A DNA stretch of 64,000 bases from Kluyveromyces lactis (GCF_000002515.2 NC_006038.1:434001-498000); one strand, 5' to 3'; positions 39,401 to 49,016 are shown, counted from the stretch's first letter. Notes: generated by a model not told the origin, from the letters alone. A program made the numbers and translations.

Positions 39401-40790
39401 GTGATGACGAAAAGTTATTTAATATGATCGGTCTATAATCCGCACGGCTCAAGGTAGAGGAAGAATTGGTATTTGAGAGATCATTTCTCTGCTGTGGATT
39501 CAATCTTGGTAAGGGTACATTAGAGAGAAGGTCACCGGGATTGTATTGATCCCTGGAATTCAATACAACATGCCTTGAGCCGTAATTTAGTGAGTTATTG
39601 GAATCTCGCCTGTGTAGCTGCGGCCTTTTTTGTATAGTGGAGGCTGAACTTCCTGTGTCATCTTGTCTGTTTGTGAAATAGCTGATGATAGATCTGCGGA
39701 AGTACTCTGGTAATTTCAGGTTGTCCTTGTTAATAGACTGAAATTCAGTAAAAATAATCTCATTGGTGAGACCTAGGTAGGTATGAGCAGTTTTGAAAGT
39801 AACTCTGTATAGTTTTGTTAAAATCATCTGGATAATATGTGAGGCAGATCTAGGATATTTCACTAAAAGACGTTGGAAAGATGACGAAGGTATAATCGCA
39901 ATGGTACAATCACTCGCTGCACGAGCTATAATGTCTGGTATCTTCGCCGAGCGATCATTCTCCGATGCCTCTGATAGATTATCAAACGTTGATTCTAGTT
40001 CCATGGGGGATATTGGGTGATTGCCATTTGCACTATCTGCAGATCCGAATTTTGCAGGTAATGTGGAGTCTAAGAAGCTGTTAATCTCACCAGTGAGGTT
40101 GGGAGAACCAGGTCCTGGAGTGTTATTTGTTGTTGAAGGGTGAGTACCTTCATTTAGATGTGTTGAGCGGTTCGAGAAGAGCTTCATGATGCTTACCAAG
40201 GACGATAATGGGTTACCAGTTTTCACGATATTCAATAACTGGAACTTTTCACCATTGATAAGGTATCCATCGTCATTTGAAGGAGGTTCAAAAGCCGTTG
40301 CATTTGCTGCTGCATCACCTGATGGATTGGAATGGCGATTATCCATTTTGTGAAGAATTTCTAGAGTTCCCTCTACGACGATCGTAAACCCAACAGAATC
40401 ATCCAATAAAACGATTTCTCCTTCTTGTAGCTTTTCAGTCTTCATAGACTTAGTTAATTCATGAAAGACAGGCTTCTCCAAATATCCAAAGATCTTTATT
40501 GCTGATAAGAATTCGTCCAAGTAAGATGTGAATCCCTTATGTTTTTCACGATTTAACAGGAAGGAAGCAGAAGAAGCATCCATGTAGTCTTTCCTGTTGA
40601 TATTATTCTCATCAGAGACATCATCCTTCAATTGAGAATAATTGGACAAAATTCTTGTACGAAGAAACAGGTAGGTGATGATAACTGTACTTAACAGCAG
40701 TAAAACCAAGTAGTTTAGTGGTAGCGTTATATGGAATTGCAAGAGCAAAATATTCTTCAATCTTGGTAACACATAGGAAGTTAGCCACAT
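36465..40790 (-). CDS. NTE1: Lysophospholipase / neuropathy-target-esterase homologue Nte1
   Basis: The start is the ATG at 40790 (MWLTSYVLPRL), as the ten codons before it begin with TTG; the product has 1441 residues. It deacylates phosphatidylcholine to glycerophosphocholine at the ER. Seen: an N-terminal TM (PLNYLVLLLLSTVIITYLFL); cNMP-like folds, the first near residues 90-330 (FGYLEKPVFHELTKSMK), the others after about 620 (FEEGETILCQNSNPQGIYYLVSG and ETLFNQGDPANGVYLVLNGR); and a patatin domain near 1135-1300. The patatin domain has the oxyanion loop LGGGGARGLSHLG, the nucleophile Ser1170 in GGTSIGS and Asp1288 in DGGYVDN. A long Ser/Asn-rich insert lies at about 380-600. Confidence 0.97.
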   Translation of the reverse strand: MWLTSYVLPRLKNILLLQFHITLPLNYLVLLLLSTVIITYLFLRTRILSNYSQLKDDVSDENNINRKDYMDASSASFLLNREKHKGFTSYLDEFLSAIKIFGYLEKPVFHELTKSMKTEKLQEGEIVLLDDSVGFTIVVEGTLEILHKMDNRHSNPSGDAAANATAFEPPSNDDGYLINGEKFQLLNIVKTGNPLSSLVSIMKLFSNRSTHLNEGTHPSTTNNTPGPGSPNLTGEINSFLDSTLPAKFGSADSANGNHPISPMELESTFDNLSEASENDRSAKIPDIIARAASDCTIAIIPSSSFQRLLVKYPRSASHIIQMILTKLYRVTFKTAHTYLGLTNEIIFTEFQSINKDNLKLPEYFRRSIISYFTNRQDDTGSSASTIQKRPQLHRRDSNNSLNYGSRHVVLNSRDQYNPGDLLSNVPLPRLNPQQRNDLSNTNSSSTLSRADYRPIILNNFSSSQFEETEVSSWRLALVEIIFQQLGITKDTIEPPISDDFSLHDHSLDEKGLVRRSSYSSFTSLSSSIATHSSNHLVTFLPRESQQFSRLNRTGGKMASHSKRLNGSSRSNSRTDRSESFDHFRNENLGGDNQFSDFESVKEDFSKCIKILKFEEGETILCQNSNPQGIYYLVSGEVDVISETKDGNTDESYERTLYTATEGYILGYLSSILGCKSLVTLKVSKGPAYLGLIPYNDLERLCDKYFMIYLKLSEILTNSLSPNLLRLDYFLEWIQLDSSETLFNQGDPANGVYLVLNGRLRQLFYEDADSDIVTQMAELSKGESFGEVEVLTAIHRLNTVVAIRDTELARIPRTLFEFLAVEHPSIMIHVSRMVAKKAMLMNFKSGIGFSGSQPITKLIGDETAMQKRYDFNLNIKSNKSSKKNELISNTVNYKTLTLLPITEGLPVEEFAYKLINALRQCGKTTIGLNQRTTLSHLGRHAFNKLSKLKQSGYFAELEELYEIVVYIADTPVSSSWTQTCISQGDCILLLADATCDPKIGEFERLLLKSKTTARTDLILLHPERYVVPGSTSKWLKNRMWIQSHHHIQFTPMEKVAEPDPIPNIKPLSQLVEKFKENTKKTQENFVKFLPDSIKTTVETLSGKYIDPKPNPKFYTSVDPIKNDFLRLARTLSGQAVGLVLGGGGARGLSHLGIIKALEEQGIPIDIIGGTSIGSFVGGLYAMDYDLVPIYGRVKKFAGRVGSLWRMLSDLTWPVTSYTTGHEFNRGIWKSFRDYRIEDFWISYYCNSTNITESVQEIHSSGFAWRYIRASMSLAGLLPPIVDNGNMLLDGGYVDNLPVTEMTQRGCKIVFAVDVGSVDDRTPMSYGDSLNGFWIVLNRWNPFSKHPNIPNMAEIQMRLGYVASVNALERAKSTPGVVYIRPPIENYATLDFGKFEEIYQVGYAYGHDFLQHLQEKNELPPIAGTTTSAYADKENMLQRRNSI

Positions 40791-41264
40791 GTCTAGAATT
40801 AAACTGATGTCTAAAGACAACTAACAGAAAATAGCTTCAATAGGTACACCCTCTTACAGAGGTACGTAACGATCCTTAGTTACTGTGGTGAACCAGGCTT
40901 GAGTACAACTTAACCGTTCAATGATGATCATTGCCAATCAGTTCCATACCTTAAAAAATGGCAAACTCAGATTGGTAAAAATGCCTTAAACTTTTCAACT
41001 TTTACATACAAATTAAAAGAATGACAGTTTTCTAGATTAACTTTCCCAGGCACATTGGAAGGGAAAACCCAAAGGAACGCATTTGCTGCGAGTTTCTCAT
41101 GATCGTGAAGTTACACGCCATTCAATTATGGGATGAGGTACTTTGCTGGGAAAAGGGCAAAATCTAAGTAAGCATCTGTAGCTATTTCTTTTATATATAC
41201 ATAAACCATATTTCTTATGAACGATTCAAGAGGAACTTATAGTTTGTTTTTTGTTTTTGGGTGC
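40791..41264. other. CAR2-NTE1 intergenic region
   Basis: These 474 bp are the NTE1 promoter and the CAR2 3' flank. There is a small dyad AATGATGATCATT near 40920 and AT-rich sequence. No gene is seen. Confidence 0.4.
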
Positions 41265-42578
41265 TTAATGGTGAGACTTTGGAACGTTTGGCAACTTTGA
41301 TAGAGAGACTCTGATGGAGTCTACACCCTTCAAGAGATCTTCTTCGGAGATCACCAAAGGTGGCGCCAATCTGATGATGTGTTCATGGGTTGGCTTGGCC
41401 AACACACCTTGGTCTTTCATTAATAGACACAAGTCCCAAGCGGTTCTGCCGTTGGCCTTTTCTGGGTTGATTACGATAGCTGTCAACAAACCCTTACCTC
41501 TAACTTCACTGATGACACCGTTAGATTCATGTTGTAGCTTGACCAATTCATCTTGTAGGAATTTACCTAGTCTAGCAGATCTTTCGACTAAGTTTTCGTT
41601 TTGAACAACTTCCAATGCGGCGATAGCGACTCTAGAAGCCAATGGATTACCACCGTAAGTGGAACCATGAGAACCTGGGGTGAAACAATCCATGATTTCC
41701 CTGGAGGAAAGGACACATGAGACTGGTAGAACACCACCGGAGATGGCTTTACCCAATAGAATGATGTCTGGTTTACAGTTTGGAGAGTGTTCGTAACATA
41801 GTAACTTACCGGTTCTAGCGATACCTGTTTGGATTTCGTCACAGATCAACAATACTTGGTGTTTCTTACACAATTCTTGCAAATCAGTCAAGAAATCGGC
41901 TCTTGGAACCACAATACCGGCTTCACCTTGGATTGGTTCCACGATAACCGCACAGATTTTATCACCGTGCGATTCGAAAGCACGCTTATAGTCGTCAATT
42001 TCACCGTATCTGATGAATTCGTCATCGGATCCACCTGGAATCTTAGCGGTGACATTTTCCAAGAATGGACCAAAATTCATTCTTGAGTCCTCTTCATCAG
42101 TAGACAAAGAGATGGCACCAAAGGTACGACCATGGAAGTTCCCTCTAGCACCCAAGATGATAGCTTCATTTGGCTGGATCTTCTTAACCATGTAACCCCA
42201 TCTTCTCGCCAATTTCAAGGCACTCTCAACGGCTTCAGCACCCGTGTTCATTGGCAACACGGATTCGTAACCGAAGAATTCGGTGACAAATTTAGAAAAG
42301 GAAGCAAAACAATCGTTAGAGAAAGCTCTTGAAGATAGAGTCAATTTGGAAGCTTGATCGACAAGGGCTTGGATAATATGAGGATGGCAATGGCCTTGGT
42401 TGACGGCAGAGTAAGCAGACAAGAAATCCAAATATTCCTTTCCTTCAGGATCCCAAACATGGGCACCACTAGCTCTGCTGAAAACAACAGGCAAAGGATG
42501 GTAGTTATGAGCAGAGTATTCTTGTTCGTATTCGATAGTCTTGGCAGACGATAAGTTCAATTCAGCAGTGACAACCAT
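41265..42578 (-). CDS. CAR2: Ornithine aminotransferase
   Basis: The product is a 437-residue class-III, PLP-dependent aminotransferase. It moves the delta-amino group of ornithine to 2-oxoglutarate, giving glutamate semialdehyde in arginine breakdown. Visible: the substrate loop [25 protein letters not shown] (read as parts), phosphate-binding [11 protein letters not shown] (110-120), RGNFHGRT, the Asp247 that holds the PLP ring nitrogen in ICDEIQTG, and the Schiff-base Lys277 in LLGKAISGG. There is no mitochondrial presequence, consistent with the cytosolic yeast enzyme. Codon use is highly biased, so expression is high. The upstream gap has two GATAA words in the antisense orientation (about 42847-42857) that could bind nitrogen-control GATA factors. 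Confidence 0.97.
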
Positions 42579-43174
42579 GGTATTTCTCTGTATTGATACA
42601 ATTATATTATTAATTCTTATTGCTCATTGAATAATCAAAAAGAGATATTCAATGTATGAACCATACTGAATCTAAGTGACTACTTTTACCAAAGATGTTG
42701 AATCGTCTTCTGTTCCTCTTGTCTCTTATATATGAGAAAAAAAAGATCCGCTTTGAAAAGTTCCATGTCATGGCATATTCCATGCCATTACAATTTCCAA
42801 ATGACAACTTGCGCTAGCTTTAGTCGAAAGTCCCCGCACCGCTCGTTATCATTATCACATAGAGGATATTTTGTCACTCTGTCACTGCCAGAAAACGATT
42901 AACATTATTCCAAAGGGTAGTTAAGTGAAAGTTACCCCGATTTATGGTCTGTGTGAAGAACGACAGCGCGCGAAACTGAATTCCGGGTTTTGCGCGTAGT
43001 GGACTGTGAAACCTCGCTCTTCGATGCACTTAGGGGAGTGAACTTTTTCACAATATAAAAAGTGATCTTAAAGCTGTTGGTTTTGACAAAGAAAACGATG
43101 GAACAGGTGCTTGAGTAGCAGTAAGACAGTATGCTAGATAAGTTAAAGGTTCCTTATAACAGGATATAGTTTAT
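42579..43174. promoter_or_regulatory. CAR2-SUKH divergent region, left border of the accessory island
   Basis: These 596 bp contain GATAA words (TTATCATTATCA, about 42847-42858) and GCGCGAAAC / TTTTGCGCG words (42966-42996) that resemble SBF half-sites. The junction between ancestral and inserted DNA must lie here or in the next few hundred bases. I see no terminal repeat or transposon end. Confidence 0.45.
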
Positions 43175-43609
43175 ATGAAAATTAATATATCCAAACTTCA
43201 TGAAAACTTTAAACTGGAAGTTAAAAATGCTGGTTCTTCGGATGAAGAAATAAATACGATACGGACTATTTTCTCTGGAAAAGAGATCCCTGAAGAGTAT
43301 CTTTGTTTTATATCTCAAGTTTCAGAAGCTGAAATTTTAGTACAAGGAAAGTCATATATTAGAATATGGGGCGCTGAAGGATGTATTGAGATGAATGAAT
43401 CTTATCATATTCAAAAATATATTCCTAATGCAATAGCTATAGGAGATGATGAAGGGGGACAGGTAATATTTTATGCAACAGGAGATGATGGTTATGGTCT
43501 ATATAAAGTAGGATTCGGAAATCTTGATATTGAGGATGCTGTTTTCATCTCTAATAGTCTTTATGATTTGTTAATGAAAGGTAATGGCACTGATAATTTA
43601 AGTCCATAA
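43175..43609 (+). CDS. SUKH (Smi1/Knr4-like) small protein, likely of bacterial origin
   Basis: The protein has 144 residues, an intact frame from ATG to TAA. The middle reads as a SUKH fold: IPEEYLCFISQVSEAEILV, then YIRIWGAEGCIEMNESY, IPNAIAIGDDEGGQVIFYA and GYGLYKVGFGNLDIEDAVFI. The first motif is the usual SUKH P-x-x-Y/F-x-x-F/I pattern; the IAIGDDEGGQVIFY block is what bacterial SUKH-1 proteins show. Yeast Smi1/Knr4 is over 500 residues with long disordered arms; this one is bare, like bacterial single-domain members, many of which are immunity proteins against secreted nucleases. Codons differ from neighbours: frequent ATA for Ile and GGA for Gly, and higher AT. It lies in an island of dead genes and has no counterpart in the ancestral gene order. 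Function in this yeast is unknown. Confidence 0.8.
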   Translation: MKINISKLHENFKLEVKNAGSSDEEINTIRTIFSGKEIPEEYLCFISQVSEAEILVQGKSYIRIWGAEGCIEMNESYHIQKYIPNAIAIGDDEGGQVIFYATGDDGYGLYKVGFGNLDIEDAVFISNSLYDLLMKGNGTDNLSP

Positions 43610-44093
43610 ACAACTTGCATTGGATATTTATCAACTCTCTCTGTTTGTCCCTTTATCTCAGTTTTCGTTTACTTATCTCATGATGCGAAACTCTTTTTGG
43701 AAGTGGTCATTGCAGTCTAAAGTTACGTGTTGCTGATTTAATCGTTGTATCCGAAGGTGGCAGACGCACTGTCATTGTATTAAATCGGAAAGGAATTTGA
43801 AATCCAACATAATCTATAAGCGAGATGCGATTAATACAGAGATTACAGGGAATAAAGACAGTGCTGAAGATTGTAGATATTATGAAGCGTTGAAGTATGA
43901 CATGTACTTTGAGCTTTTTCAGTGAAATGACTCTTTGAATATTTCTTTGCAGAGGACATATTAACGAAAGTTTTCTCGAAGGAAAAACTAAATAGCATGA
44001 ATTTGGGAAGTATTGTATATCGAGTAAAAGTGTATTTGATGATAGAGATATCATCAATTGTCTATTAGAAATTACATCAACACAGCAAAATAC
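43610..44093. other. Island spacer, no recognisable gene
   Basis: These 484 AT-rich bases lie between the SUKH stop and the reductase relic. I found no motif, repeat or gene remnant that I can name. Confidence 0.4.
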
Positions 44094-45024
44094 ATGACTA
44101 GTCCATTTCCAAAATTTCCAAGTTTAAAATTGAATACCGGTGCATCAATCACGTACCTCGGTTTCAGCACATGGCCATCAAGTCGTGCCGACGTGTACAC
44201 TGCAGTTATCCGCCTTGAAAACTCGTTGCAGATACATTGATGCTGCCGCAATGTACGGAAACGAGACTGCAGTTGGAAAAGGCATCAGAGATTCTGGTAT
44301 TCCAAGAGAAGAGATCTTCGTTACCACCAAGCTATGGAATACTCAACAAAGAGATCCAGCAAGTGCTTTAAATGAGTCTTTGGAACGGTTAGGTTTGGAC
44401 TACGTGGATTTGTTCTTGATACATTGGCCGGTTCCATTGAAACCAGTTGGTGGTTCCAAGAACATCTTGAAATACCCAACCCAGGAATTACACCACAGGT
44501 TGACACTGAAGATTGGAGTTTTATCAAGACCTAGGAACCAATGCAACCTTTACCAAAAACTGGTAAGACCAGAGCCGTTGGTGTCTCCAACTTTTCTATT
44601 AAGAACCTCGAGGATATGTCGAACTCTGGTCTAGATGTATTGGTTCCAGCTGTAAATCAATTCAACGTTCACCCCCATTGTCCGAAACTTAGTTAATTAA
44701 CTACTGTAAATCGAAGGGTATAGTTGTTGAAGCATACTGTCCTTTTTTGGCTTCTTCTTCTGTTATGTTACTAGATCCAACTATCTCATAAATCGCCCAT
44801 AAATACATGTAAAACCTGCAAATGTTCTGATCAATTGTGGTATTTCCCGTGGCTACTGTGTGCTACCAAAATCCTTCACTCCGGCTAGAATCGCTCCCAA
44901 TAGAACACCTGTTCATTTATCTCCAGAAGACACCGAAAGGATTACAAAACTATCCGAGACCTTAGGCGTTAAAAGATATGTTTATCCAGACTTTGAACCA
45001 TACCCTCTGTTTGAATACAATTGA
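44094..45024 (+). pseudogene. Aldo-keto reductase relic (Gcy1/Ypr1 type)
   Basis: The + strand reads as one AKR across several frames. It begins [18 protein letters not shown] at 44094. A frameshift near 44205-44220 moves to [20 protein letters not shown], which keeps the catalytic Asp and Tyr. [12 protein letters not shown] and [19 protein letters not shown] (catalytic Lys and His included) follow. Another shift near 44490 leads to [19 protein letters not shown] and AVNQFNVHPHCP. Stops follow at about 44690-44800, and the C-terminus is still legible up to FEPYPLFEYN before the TGA at 45022. The family reduces aldehydes and ketones with NADPH. Because most motifs remain readable, the loss looks moderately recent. 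Confidence 0.9.
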
Positions 45025-45541
45025 TATATAGTTAAGTAATCACAGAAGTAAGTATTCTATGAGTATCAAATCGAAATTCTGCCTCTCTCTTTAGTTCAGA
45101 GGTTTCTGCATTGCAATGATGCATGTTTAAGGTATCTGGAAAATCATACAGAGTAACCCCCACAAAAAAAATAAGGTTGTTCCGAGTCTCGAGAATTTTA
45201 TCGCGTAATGATGCCTGCATGAAAAATATAGTAGATCAATCTCTAAAACACGTCTATTCTATTACACTGCACAATTTCATAGCGATAATCTGCTGTTGAT
45301 AAAACTATACGTAGTTATTAAACTGTAAATGAGTTATGTCATGACAGGAATATGCTACTTATAATTTCTGTAAAGTAAAATATTCGATTTTATGTGTGGA
45401 TTGATAATGAAGTATTGTATCCTCAAGATACATGCTATATTTCTGGATAAGGATTTTAGGTCGATATTGCTTTGTGGTACTGATAAATGATTTGAGAAGG
45501 TACATTAAGTTTCTTTATTGTGATTGACGAATGTGTTACTG
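45025..45541. other. Spacer between two convergent relics
   Basis: These 517 AT-rich bases lie between the 3' ends of the reductase and transporter relics. No gene, repeat or RNA is recognised. Confidence 0.4.
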
Positions 45542-46957
45542 TTAGATAATTCTATTACTGGTATTTTTGCTGATTAATCCCTTGAAGAATGATGATAAAG
45601 TAACCCTGTAATGTGTTTCATCATGACCCATAGAATCTTCACCTTTTGCATGTATACTTGCTACCTTGTCTCTGCTGAGGATATATGCCCTTAGACATAG
45701 TAAAGATAAAGCTGCTCCCAAGAATGCGAAACCAGTGAAAATAGCAGTCTTCTCATAGTTCGTCTTTGAGTTTGCTACATTAGAACGTAATTGTAACCCA
45801 AAGACAGGGGCAGGTATCCCGAATAATGCAACGAAAAACCAAATGACACTAAAGGCTTTGTCAATTTTTTTCAATCCTACAACTCTTGCTGTCGCAGAGC
45901 CAAAAATAACCCAAACTGTCCCCATTAAACCACCTTGCAATAAAGCGAAAACTATTGCAACAGATAATGACCTACATGGAATCCACATGGCCTAACATAA
46001 GATTGCCACCACTAAGTTTACGAGCGCTCCTACTGTAATTGGGCCGTATCTATCTGCAATGTGCCCAACGAGTGGCCTCCCGATTAGACTACCCACACTA
46101 ATCATGCACGATACGTAAGAACCTTCCTTAGAATTATAACCAATACTTTGGGTGAATGCTGATAGAGAATACAAGAGAATCACATAACCCAACATTGTAA
46201 ACGACACCCAGCTGCACAACGCCCACATTCCCACAATCTTGAAAACATTAATGTGTTCTTTGAATGCTACCCTAAGAGGTTGTGTCTGTTGAGCGAAGAG
46301 GTTGTGTCTGTTGAGCGGATCCACGGATGTGTTGGTTTCTTGTTCTTGTTAGAATCAAGGCCAGTGTACTAAGAGAAGTACAAATGATACATTGAACTAT
46401 TAACGCCCATTTTACACTTTTCACCTCAATAATCTTTTGCATCCCCAAATTGAAGATAATACCACCTAAACCACTGCCTCCGGCGCCAATACCAGCTGCT
46501 AAAGTACGACGCTTTCTGAACCATTGTGGTATTAATCCCATACTTGGAGTACAGATTAATGCAAGTCCGAAAGAGATTAACAGACCTTGTGTAAGATAAA
46601 TCTGCCACAACTTCTTGGAAAATGCAGCTAATAATAAAGCGGCGCATTGGCAAATTATACCCAGTCCAATGACAACATGAACTCCATAATTTCTAGAGAA
46701 ATATATAATCACCGGCGCAAATAATAATCCTACTCCAAATGCTAAACCACCAATAGCAGCATAATCTAGCTTGCCTCCGCCAGGAAAGACATCACGGGAC
46801 AAATATGTAGCAAGGTATACAGCGTAACCAGCATTTGCACCCCAGGTACAAAAATTGTACAAAAAGAATGCAAATGTGATAACCCATCCGTATCCACCGT
46901 CTGGAATCTCGAGATTGTTTTCTCCGTCACTGAAGGTTCCTTCTCTAAATCAGACAT
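45542..46957 (-). pseudogene. MCH-type major-facilitator (monocarboxylate-permease-like) pseudogene
   Basis: Read on the minus strand this was a transporter of about 470 residues: start MSDLEKEPSVTEK at 46957, the family motif DGGYGWV (about 46900), then TM helices such as AIGGLAFGVGLLFAPVIIYF, LIPQWFRKRRTLAAGIG after TM4, and YVSCMISVGSLIGRPLVG in the second half. Three lesions are visible: an indel near 46920 that separates the start from the DGGYGWV frame; an exact 22-bp tandem duplication (46274-46295 and 46296-46317) that shifts the frame by one; and a TAG at 45992-45994. The rest is clean, so the death is recent. The family (MCH2/MCH4/ESBP6 in S. cerevisiae) resembles mammalian monocarboxylate transporters; the yeast substrates are mostly unknown. 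Confidence 0.88.
46274..46317. repeat. Exact 22-bp tandem duplication inside the MFS relic
   Basis: The unit AAGAGGTTGTGTCTGTTGAG plus CG occurs twice without a gap. With one copy, the reading frame before and after joins; with two, it shifts by one base. This is the clearest inactivating event in the gene. Confidence 0.95.
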
Positions 46958-47619
46958 TTTCAACTGTTATGAATGTCAGATCGAGGGCCTTTGTTGTAAC
47001 CCAACTTATTTTTCTTTTTTGTTACAGACTGCCTAAAAGTTGCTACGGTATGTGGATTGGCAACTTCAATGCTGCTGAGCTTCATATCACATAGTAATGA
47101 GATTCTTACATCTGTCTAAGCTCAATAAGTGAATCATATTAATACAGAAACATGGATCGTTTAGAAGACCGGGGTGTAGGAAATAACTTGGTTTGTCGAT
47201 TGCACCCAACAATACTGTTATGTGTCAAATTACCGCTCAGAACATAGCAGCCGCATGTTGTTCCTTAATCTCCATTACGTTCAGGATCGCTTCCTTAATA
47301 AGATTATGTCAACATGTCAGTTTCGCCTTTTCTTCCTTCAAGTAAAGGAATTTTTGGATGGGAAAGCTTCGGAAATAAAGTATTTGTCGGGAATTGTGTT
47401 CTACGCTTGAAAAGATGGGCTCGAGTGTATATTTACACAGGCCTTGTGAGCCGATTAGTTTTAGTTATTCGTGCAGTAATTTATCTGGTTTAGCATGTTC
47501 GTTCCCGCCTGGCGGTATTCGTAAAATTTTCTCTGAATCCCAGCAATTGACCATTGATTAGCTTTGCTGATCCATTATTAGGGGAAAAAAGTGCGTGAGT
47601 GCGAGTGATCTATTCTGGA
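46958..47619. other. Island spacer between MFS relic and zinc-cluster relic
   Basis: These 662 bp are probably the old shared promoter of the two divergent relics. No RNA gene, LTR or long repeat is recognised. Confidence 0.4.
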
Positions 47620-48346
47620 ATGCCTAAAAGCAGAAACAACCCGAAGAGATCAAGTCCGATGTGCCAAAGACGTAAAAAGAAGTATGATCGAAAAGCAGCC
47701 AGTTGTTCAGCATGTTTGAAGAAAGACTATGAATGTGTCTGCAATGTGAATCTGCAATTGCAGCTGGTCGATGGAACAAAGTAACTATCCAAGTCGCACC
47801 TGATAGCTAAAATTGGAATTCTCAAGTCACAACTTCGTGAGAATCGGACAAAAACACCGCTGACCCGTTGACCAAACTTTGGTACAATTCTTCTAAGTAT
47901 GGAAGAGTGTTGACATATGGATCAACGTCAGTTCGATGATTGATAATATCGTCTCGAATGGGGTGGCACTACTCTGAGATTTGGAAAACTATTGAAGAAA
48001 AGCTGAACGAATGGAGAAGAAATACGTTCATGTCATTGAAATGGATGAAGTTTACTCCGTTGGCAATCCAATTCTTTTAAGAAGTGGTAACTCGGTGTTA
48101 GATGCCTTGTGCGGCTGCTTGCCGTCGATGGAAGTTATCAAGGTATATTTGACTAGTTTCTTTAATTCTTCGTTGTTTAAAGAGATCGAGATAGTTGATC
48201 CAAATAAAGTGTTTTCTGACGTCGATGTATGTTTGATTGCTGTCAACGGAGAGAAAAAAACCCTTGCTATGTTGGTTGGCTACAATTACTCATCGGTAAG
48301 GAATGTACTTGTCAACAATAAAAAGATACATCCATTACCGACTTAG
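47620..48346 (+). pseudogene. Zn2Cys6 transcription-factor relic
   Basis: From the ATG at 47620 the frame gives a basic N-terminus and a damaged zinc cluster: CQRRKKKYDRKAASCSACLKKDYEC. The last three ligand positions (CSACLKKDYEC) are kept, while of the first three only one Cys remains, with Arg and Tyr where the second and third should be. The frame stops at 47782. After several stops a 111-residue open frame (48011-48346, GNSVLDALCGCLPSMEVIKVYLTS and on) resembles the start of the middle homology region of such regulators. The remainder of the gene, normally 600 or more residues, is gone. It is divergent from the MFS relic, a common arrangement of a transporter and its regulator. Confidence 0.7.
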
Positions 48347-48741
48347 GAACATTATGTTGCCTGTCCTGTTGCGGTTCAGTGTTACGAATTTCTAGTAACC
48401 CTAATTTTCTACGTTCCTTCCAGAAGGCCTTAAAAATTCCGAAAAGAAATACTTGCGGAAGAAACAGATAATCCGAGATCAGCTAATCGGACATAAATAA
48501 ACTCAACGGCCCCGGATGAACAGTAATTACATTGCGTGATACTGTAGGATATACTACTGTCTTGAAGTTCAATATAACACATTTCAGACAGTCTGCTAGT
48601 TGAAATTTCAACTGTGAATAGCAAAAAGTGGAATATCTTTCTGCTTTTTTCTCCCTTTATTTTTGATCTCGGCGATTACGCAATTAGCAAAACCACTGAC
48701 TGAACTGATCTTTGTTTTTGTTAACCGGTTCAAAAACAGGG

Positions 48742-48813
48742 CCGGGTAATTTATGATTACTTGTGTCCTTTTTTCTCAAATTGTATTACCCGGATATGTT
48801 TTGTCCGGGTAAT
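48742..48813. promoter_or_regulatory. Cluster of three Reb1-type sites
   Basis: CCGGGTAA occurs at 48742-48749 and 48805-48812, and its reverse TTACCCGG at 48786-48793. The last two form a 10-bp inverted repeat (48785-48794 and 48804-48813). TTACCCG is the core bound by the general regulatory factor Reb1, which clears nucleosomes and blocks readthrough; it may insulate DIF1 from the island. Confidence 0.65.
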
Positions 48814-49016
48814 AACATGATCCAATCCGCAATTTTCCCTTTGTTTACACTCCACTCAGCTGTATGCAATGCATGGGTGTTTGTTGTTTGTTTACATAAC
48901 CCATGCACCACATACCTTCTCCAATTTTCGAGAGAGTGTACCCATTGAAATCCACTCCAAACGGTCACCCGGACCCTCTCTCGCTTCGGTCTTTTCTCCT
49001 TATTAGAATTAAAACC

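Noticed and set aside
43610-48346. Transposon or LTR ends as the carrier of the island
   Set aside because: I looked for TG...CA ends, target duplications and reverse-transcriptase or transposase motifs and saw none.
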